Assembly (NCBI GenBank): GCA_031273775.1
Contig: JAISRF010000073.1
Location: 1 to 12,134 of the forward strand
Direction of reading: 5' to 3'
From: Oscillospiraceae bacterium
Lineage (GTDB): Bacteria; Bacillota; Clostridia; Oscillospirales; Acutalibacteraceae
Length of the DNA: 12,134 nucleotides
Both the position numbers and the translations under genes were made by a program. The notes beneath the pieces are model-generated. The model saw nothing but the letters and a program-made list of their open reading frames with translations, was not told the DNA's origin and made no database searches. Numbering within the stretch: the stretch's first letter is position 1; each line of letters opens with the position of its first letter. Below are positions 8,503-12,134 of the stretch, piece by piece.

Positions 8503-8531
8503 ATTATAAATGCATCGCCTTAAGATTACAA
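8503..8531 (-). promoter_or_regulatory. Sigma-A type promoter of the five-gene operon
   Basis: On the minus strand a TTGTAA -35 box (8531-8526), a 17-bp spacer and a perfect TATAAT -10 box (8508-8503) lie upstream of the lipoprotein gene. The predicted transcription start near 8496 gives a leader of about 37 nt containing the GGAGGAGG site. The surroundings are AT-rich. No second clear promoter appears in the gaps between the operon genes, so this is the likely driver of all five. Confidence 0.7.
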
Positions 8532-8562
8532 TAAACAAAAGAAAAACCCCCCAAAAATTGTT

Positions 8563-8574
8563 GTTATTGATAAC
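8563..8574. promoter_or_regulatory. Short palindrome upstream of the operon promoter
   Basis: GTTATTGATAAC is an inverted repeat with 5-bp arms (GTTAT/ATAAC) around TG. It lies about 31 bp upstream of the -35 box, a place suited to an activator, but a 12-bp palindrome in AT-rich DNA can arise by chance. Confidence 0.25.
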
Positions 8575-8610
8575 ATTGCTTATATTTTGTGTTTTAATAT
8601 ATAACTATTC

Positions 8611-8627
8611 ACAACAAATTTCGTTGT
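8611..8627. promoter_or_regulatory. Imperfect palindrome further upstream of the operon promoter
   Basis: ACAACAAATTTCGTTGT pairs at all positions but one around its centre. It lies about 80 bp upstream of the -35 box and just inside the terminator of the neighbouring remnant. It could be a protein-binding site, but nothing shows that it is used. Confidence 0.25.
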
Positions 8628-8645
8628 TTTTCGAGGTCACAATGC

Positions 8646-8678
8646 AAAAAACCGCCTGTTCCGACAGGAACAGGCGGT
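8646..8678 (-). terminator. Intrinsic terminator of the DUF4143 remnant
   Basis: A perfect 12-bp inverted repeat, ACCGCCTGTTCC / GGAACAGGCGGT, closes on a 4-nt loop (8663-8666). Read on the minus strand it is followed directly by six T residues (8651-8646), the form of a rho-independent terminator. It lies about 60 nt after the stop of the truncated ATPase gene at 8740. It would also shield the leftward operon promoter from transcription entering from the right. An A run on the other side gives no plus-strand activity. Confidence 0.85.
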
Positions 8679-8739
8679 AAAAAACGGGCGGTGGCAATTT
8701 ACAGCTCGTTGTCCATCGCTGTACGACATAATGCACCCT

Positions 8740-9009
8740 CTACTTCAACAGCCAATCCAGTACATTTATCTGCTTAATGCCGTTGTGCGAAGTGAGTGGT
8801 GTGTTGTCCATTGTTAAAAGGTATTTCGGATTATGGTCAGTGATAGCGTCCAGCGGCGCAAGTTCACGGCGTAGAGTTTCGCCGGTTGGGTCAATGGCGG
8901 TGTAGGCGACTTGATAATATTCCTTGCCTTCATCGGATGTGACGATAAAGTCAACCTCTGTGCGACCGACCTTACCGATGTAGACCTCGTAACCCCGGCG
9001 CAAAAGCCA
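8740..9009 (-). pseudogene. C-terminal remnant of a DUF4143-type AAA ATPase
   Basis: About 90 residues match the end of the widespread ATP-binding proteins with a C-terminal DUF4143 domain: LLRRGYEVYIGKVG, the nuclease-like EVDFIV and YYQVAY segments, PKYLLTMD, and an ending of the form GIKQINVLDWLL. Full-length members have roughly 400 residues, with the AAA ATPase part first; that part is absent here. Reading back past 9009 the frame stays open for a while but the residues (cysteine- and asparagine-rich) no longer resemble the family, so a junction lies near 9010. A TTG at 9003 could start an 87-residue product, but without a clear ribosome binding site. I call it a decayed or truncated copy. 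Its own terminator survives downstream. Confidence 0.8.
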
Positions 9010-9036
9010 AGTTTTTGCACAATTATTGCAAAAGCG

Positions 9037-9066
9037 GTGACAATTTACAACAACATAACATAAAAT
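9037..9066 (+). promoter_or_regulatory. Candidate promoter of the YibE/F gene
   Basis: GTGACA (9037-9042) and TAAAAT (9061-9066), each one base off consensus, are 18 bp apart. A second candidate is a perfect TATAAT at 9104-9109 with only a poor -35 box. Either would put the transcript start upstream of the GGGAGG site at 9157-9162. The whole stretch 9010-9173 holds no gene that I can support. Confidence 0.4.
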
Positions 9067-9155
9067 TTACACCACGACGATAGCGAAATTCACACAACTC
9101 CAGTATAATGAAGATGCCCATGACCCATGTGTCTCCTGAAGACGGAAACTGTATT

Positions 9156-9162
9156 AGGGAGG
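9156..9162 (+). promoter_or_regulatory. Ribosome binding site for the YibE/F gene
   Basis: AGGGAGG is the only strong Shine-Dalgarno near the start of this gene. It is 11 nt before TTG 9174. It lies inside the longer reading from ATG 9108, which argues against that start. ATG 9210 has only a weak AAGCGG upstream. Confidence 0.5.
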
Positions 9163-9173
9163 TTTGTTTTCTG

Positions 9174-10376
9174 TTGAAAAATTGCGTTTTACGACGAGTC
9201 AAAAAGCGGATGAACAAGCAGCACACGTTGCTTACACTGGCAACGACTGCCTTCTTGATAGTGCTTGTGGTGCTTGTCCTTTATATGAACGCCAGCACGT
9301 TCCATACATACAAAATATATGAATCTGGCACCATTTCATATGAAAATGCCAAGGTAACGGCTGTTTTGGAGGAGCGCTTAGAGCCAGCTGAAGAATTGCC
9401 GGGCTGGCAAGTTGGTAATCAAAAAATCATTGTCAAGTTGGAGAGTGGCCCGATGAAAGGGCAGGAGATCACTTTTGACAACAATCTTTCTGTCACTCAC
9501 AACATTCATGTGAAACAAGGGTCATCCGTGATCGTCAAAGCTGACCGCCCTGAAGGCGCTTCATCATTTTATTCGTTATATAACTACAATCGTGCTCCCG
9601 GGCTTTTGTCTGTAGCTCTGGTTTTTGCTGTTTTGCTCATTCTGGTGGGACGCGTCAAGGGCTTGCGCAGTGCGGCAGGACTAACCATTGTACTCTTTTT
9701 TGTTATCGCTTTTCTGATACCGGCGATTTATCGGGGATGGTCTCCGGTGTGTGCAGCCGTTCTCACGGTGCTGGTTGTGTCCCTGTTCTCCATATTGCTG
9801 CTCAATGGATTCAGCAGTAAAAGCTATACCGCCTTGGCCGCAGTAGGCATTGGAATGCTTATGTCCGCTCTGTTTTATAAGATGATTTCATTTCTTCTCC
9901 TGGTGTCTGGGTACAACATTGGCGAAGCCCAGACGCTGATTCTTGTTTCTCGCGCCACCGGACTAAAGATAGGCGAGGTGCTATTTGCCAGTGTACTGGT
10001 GGCATCTCTGGGTGCCGTTATCGACATCACGGTGTCGGTGTCATCGGCTATGTATGAAGTCAAGGAAAAGCAAACTGAGTTATCCTCGCGAGAGCTGTTT
10101 AGATCGGGAATGGCGGTTGGGCGCGACATCATTGGCGCACAGTGTATGACGCTCATGCTAGCTTTCATGGGAAGCGCGCTGGCATCACTGCTCATCTTGA
10201 TGACCTATGGTGCGCAACTCAACCAAATTCTAAGCTCCGATTATGCCAATATTGAAGTTCTGCATGGCATAACCGGCAGTTTGGCGGTAATTACGGCAGT
10301 GCCGGTCACAGCAGGTCTGTGTGCGGCTCTCAGCCAAAAGGATTTGACAAAAAAAGGGAGCAAATTGAAAGGTTAA
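9174..10376 (+). CDS. YibE/F family multi-pass membrane protein
   Basis: 400 residues from TTG 9174. One N-terminal membrane helix (about 16-38) is followed by an extracytoplasmic domain (about 39-140) with strands such as AKVTAVLEER and KIIVKLESGP, then a bundle of about seven helices to residue 385 and a lysine-rich tail. The conserved YibE/F core is visible: SRATGLKIGEVL, then ASLGAVIDITVSVSSAMYE (about 277-295), and later GRDIIGAQ. Length and layout suit the family. The biochemical function of YibE/F proteins is not established; a transport role has been suggested. ATG 9108 would add 22 residues but overlaps a possible -10 box; ATG 9210 would shorten the protein by 12. The next gene begins 64 bp later and may have its own promoter. 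The family call is firm, the exact start is not. Confidence 0.9.
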   Translation: MKNCVLRRVKKRMNKQHTLLTLATTAFLIVLVVLVLYMNASTFHTYKIYESGTISYENAKVTAVLEERLEPAEELPGWQVGNQKIIVKLESGPMKGQEITFDNNLSVTHNIHVKQGSSVIVKADRPEGASSFYSLYNYNRAPGLLSVALVFAVLLILVGRVKGLRSAAGLTIVLFFVIAFLIPAIYRGWSPVCAAVLTVLVVSLFSILLLNGFSSKSYTALAAVGIGMLMSALFYKMISFLLLVSGYNIGEAQTLILVSRATGLKIGEVLFASVLVASLGAVIDITVSVSSAMYEVKEKQTELSSRELFRSGMAVGRDIIGAQCMTLMLAFMGSALASLLILMTYGAQLNQILSSDYANIEVLHGITGSLAVITAVPVTAGLCAALSQKDLTKKGSKLKG

Positions 10377-10390
10377 GCGCGTCTGTTCAT

Positions 10391-10419
10391 TTGCTTCTCT
10401 GTTCATACAAAAATAGAAT
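10391..10419 (+). promoter_or_regulatory. Weak candidate promoter of the glycosidase gene
   Basis: TTGCTT and TAGAAT are 17 bp apart in the 64-bp gap after the YibE/F gene. The -10 box is good but the -35 box matches only TTG. The predicted start would fall close to the TAGGAG ribosome binding site, leaving a very short leader. Readthrough from the YibE/F gene is an equally good explanation, as no terminator is seen between the two genes. Confidence 0.25.
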
Positions 10420-10440
10420 GATGTATAGGAGTGGTCAAAC

Positions 10441-12134
10441 ATGAATTGGTTTATGTACGCAAAACGGCTGATAGCGAGACTGCTGGTGTTGGTGGTGGCC
10501 ATGATGGTGTTTCCCGGCACCCTTTTTGCCAGCGCCGAAGAGATGACGGCAACCAAAGAATTTAGCCCACAAACCCTTACTATGGCGAACCCAACAGGTG
10601 GCACGATTGACAAAAACTGGTATTCTCTGAGTGATGATGGCATTACCGCGAGGGTTACTAATGAGAGCTTTACTGCCGCAAAGGCCAGTGCCGGCGGCGT
10701 TATTTCACCAGCTGGCATCATTGGTGTAAACGAAGGGCAAAGCCAAACATTTACTCTTTTGCCAGAAGCCGGATACGAAATCGATTCCTTGAAAATCGAT
10801 GGTTTTGAATACGGCGCGGAACCGACCTACACATTCGATAACATACGGAAAAATCATACGATTGAAGCTGGCTTTATGCCCATTGACGGAATTGTTCGGG
10901 AGTTTAATACCCAAACAATCCAGCCCACCAGTGCTTTAGGCGGTCAAATAAGTCTGGACTGGTTTTCTGTTTCAGATGCACAGGGGCTTAGGGTTCAAGT
11001 GCAAGATCCGAATTTTCAAGCGAGTCTATCGGGCGGGTATGTTCGATCAAAGCTATTGCCCTCCATGAATTGGACAGGATATGATGCGTATCAAATCTAC
11101 ATTGACACAACCGCAGATACGCAAAATGCCGTGTCTCTCTGCCTTGGATTTATGGCTAAAAAAAGCGATGGGAGCGGCGCTTGGTGCGATTTGTATGCAG
11201 GAAGCGAAGTCGCACTGATCCCGGATTTGGGAGAACAAGTCGTTTGTCCGGTCAGCAATGACCGCTCTATCACGCTACCAGTAGGCTTTAAGGGTTATGT
11301 CCGTGTTCCACTGGATTCACTGGGTGCGGGTTTTTGGAATTCAAATAATGCTCAGAACAACTTCAATGACGTTGCACAATGGTCGATTGATTATCTCACG
11401 ATCGCGGTCAGTGGAACCATGCAACCTGTGTACTTCAAACGTCTGCGATTGGTTCCCAATCGTACGTTCCATACAATCACAGCTTCAGCAGGAGCGAACG
11501 GGATCATTAGTCCTGTCGGCAATACACAGGTGCGGCATGGCAGGAGCAAGACGTTTACAATCAGACCTAACGAGGGGTACGGACTTGCAAAGCTGTTGGT
11601 AAACGGCGTACCGGTGAATAAGACACTTGAATATACCTGCCAAAATATAAAAGCCGACACAACTATAGAAGCGATTTTTACCCCATTGGGTTCCGAACAG
11701 GATCATAAAGTGTTAAGCCCCAATGGTAAACTCGCCTTCCGTTTGCTATACGATGGTATGGATTTGTTTTACAGCGTCACACAAAATGAAAAAGTCGTCA
11801 TTGACAAATCGGCACTTGGGTTAACGGTTGATGCTGACGATATTGGAGCCGGTGTGGCGATTGATTCGGTTGCTTACCCAACGTCACAAGCAGATACTTA
11901 TTCAATACCTGTTCAGGGAAACATGGTTACAGATAATCATAATAGTATGCTTGCGAATCTCAAATCACAGGATGGCGGGTTAGATGTCGCTATAGAGATC
12001 CGCGTGTGGGACGATGGCTTCGCTTTCCAGTACCTTTTTGATAACGAGACTGGTCGCGCCATTACCGCAGAGAGTACGCAGTTTTCTCTTCCCAACGATG
12101 CACGCGCTATTGTCCAGTATTGCGAGCCGGCAAG
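10441..12134 (+). CDS. Secreted GH97-type glycoside hydrolase with InlB-like repeats (3' end beyond window)
   Basis: 564 codons are visible and open to the window edge. A signal peptide (1 to about 31, basic AKRLIAR, hydrophobic core, end near LFASA) shows export. Two related modules, residues about 78-148 and 344-417, share the pattern G-x-I-S-P, F-T-(L/I)-x-P-x-x-G-Y, a short (V/I)-(N/D)-G turn and T-I-E-A-x-F, typical of InlB-type bacterial repeats. Between them (about 150-340) is an unassigned beta-rich, aromatic region that could bind carbohydrate. From about 421 the sequence fits the GH97 N-terminal beta-sandwich: LSPNGKLAFRLLYDG, ALGLTVD, and RVWDDGFAFQYLFD near 521-534. GH97 enzymes are exo-acting alpha-glucosidases or alpha-galactosidases; the catalytic barrel would lie past the window, so specificity is unknown. 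AGGAG lies 9 nt before ATG 10441. Confidence 0.88.
   Translation, partial: MNWFMYAKRLIARLLVLVVAMMVFPGTLFASAEEMTATKEFSPQTLTMANPTGGTIDKNWYSLSDDGITARVTNESFTAAKASAGGVISPAGIIGVNEGQSQTFTLLPEAGYEIDSLKIDGFEYGAEPTYTFDNIRKNHTIEAGFMPIDGIVREFNTQTIQPTSALGGQISLDWFSVSDAQGLRVQVQDPNFQASLSGGYVRSKLLPSMNWTGYDAYQIYIDTTADTQNAVSLCLGFMAKKSDGSGAWCDLYAGSEVALIPDLGEQVVCPVSNDRSITLPVGFKGYVRVPLDSLGAGFWNSNNAQNNFNDVAQWSIDYLTIAVSGTMQPVYFKRLRLVPNRTFHTITASAGANGIISPVGNTQVRHGRSKTFTIRPNEGYGLAKLLVNGVPVNKTLEYTCQNIKADTTIEAIFTPLGSEQDHKVLSPNGKLAFRLLYDGMDLFYSVTQNEKVVIDKSALGLTVDADDIGAGVAIDSVAYPTSQADTYSIPVQGNMVTDNHNSMLANLKSQDGGLDVAIEIRVWDDGFAFQYLFDNETGRAITAESTQFSLPNDARAIVQYCEPA

Noticed and set aside
9023..9226. Minus-strand frame containing ILELCEFRYRRG, faintly like the segment before LLRRGYEV in DUF4143 proteins
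   Set aside because: The likeness is a few residues in the wrong frame relative to the remnant and extends no further. It is not enough to claim a frameshifted continuation of the ATPase gene.
10382..10406. Direct repeat TCTGTTCAT at 10382 and 10398
   Set aside because: Nine bases repeated once in a short T-rich gap is weak, with no sign of an operator or mobile element.
10230..10721. 163-codon minus-strand frame across the YibE/F-glycosidase junction
   Set aside because: It runs antisense through the end of the YibE/F gene, the ribosome binding site and the signal peptide of the glycosidase, and resembles no protein family.

Overview
The window looks like chromosomal DNA of a Gram-positive Bacillota, probably an anaerobic Clostridia-type bacterium of medium GC. 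Supporting signs are strong GGAGG-type ribosome binding sites, GTG/TTG starts, a Gram-positive style lipoprotein, a YibE/F family membrane protein, and a large secreted glycosidase carrying InlB-type repeats. This placement is inferred from gene content and signals, not from a marker gene.

Left two thirds (1-8531), minus strand: one apparent operon of five genes with gaps of 16-76 bp, behind a near-consensus promoter at 8503-8531. In transcription order it encodes (1) a lipoprotein with a von Willebrand A-like domain, (2) a four-pass membrane protein, (3) a tubulin/FtsZ-superfamily protein, (4) a 1139-aa protein with an actin/Hsp70-type ATPase domain behind a ~545-residue N-terminal region of unknown type, and (5) a signal-peptide protein with one C-terminal membrane anchor, cut by the window edge. 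Together they could form an envelope-spanning machine: two cytosolic nucleotide-dependent proteins of different cytoskeletal folds, two membrane-embedded parts and a surface lipoprotein. I could not match the set to a characterised system. It recalls tubulin-like/vWA neighbourhoods proposed in the literature for membrane remodelling. It is the most interesting content of the window.

Middle (8478-9173): an intergenic region with the operon promoter, two short palindromes and a clear minus-strand intrinsic terminator. The terminator ends a 5'-truncated remnant of a DUF4143-type ATPase gene (8740-9009). The sequence from about 9010 to 9173 holds no gene; it has candidate promoters for the rightward gene.

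Right part (9174-12134), plus strand: a YibE/F family polytopic membrane protein, then the first 564 codons of a secreted glycoside hydrolase family 97-type enzyme with two InlB-like repeat modules ahead of its GH97 N-terminal domain. The GH97 catalytic domain would lie beyond the window. I see no functional link between this pair and the left operon.

I found no tRNA, rRNA, CRISPR array or insertion sequence.
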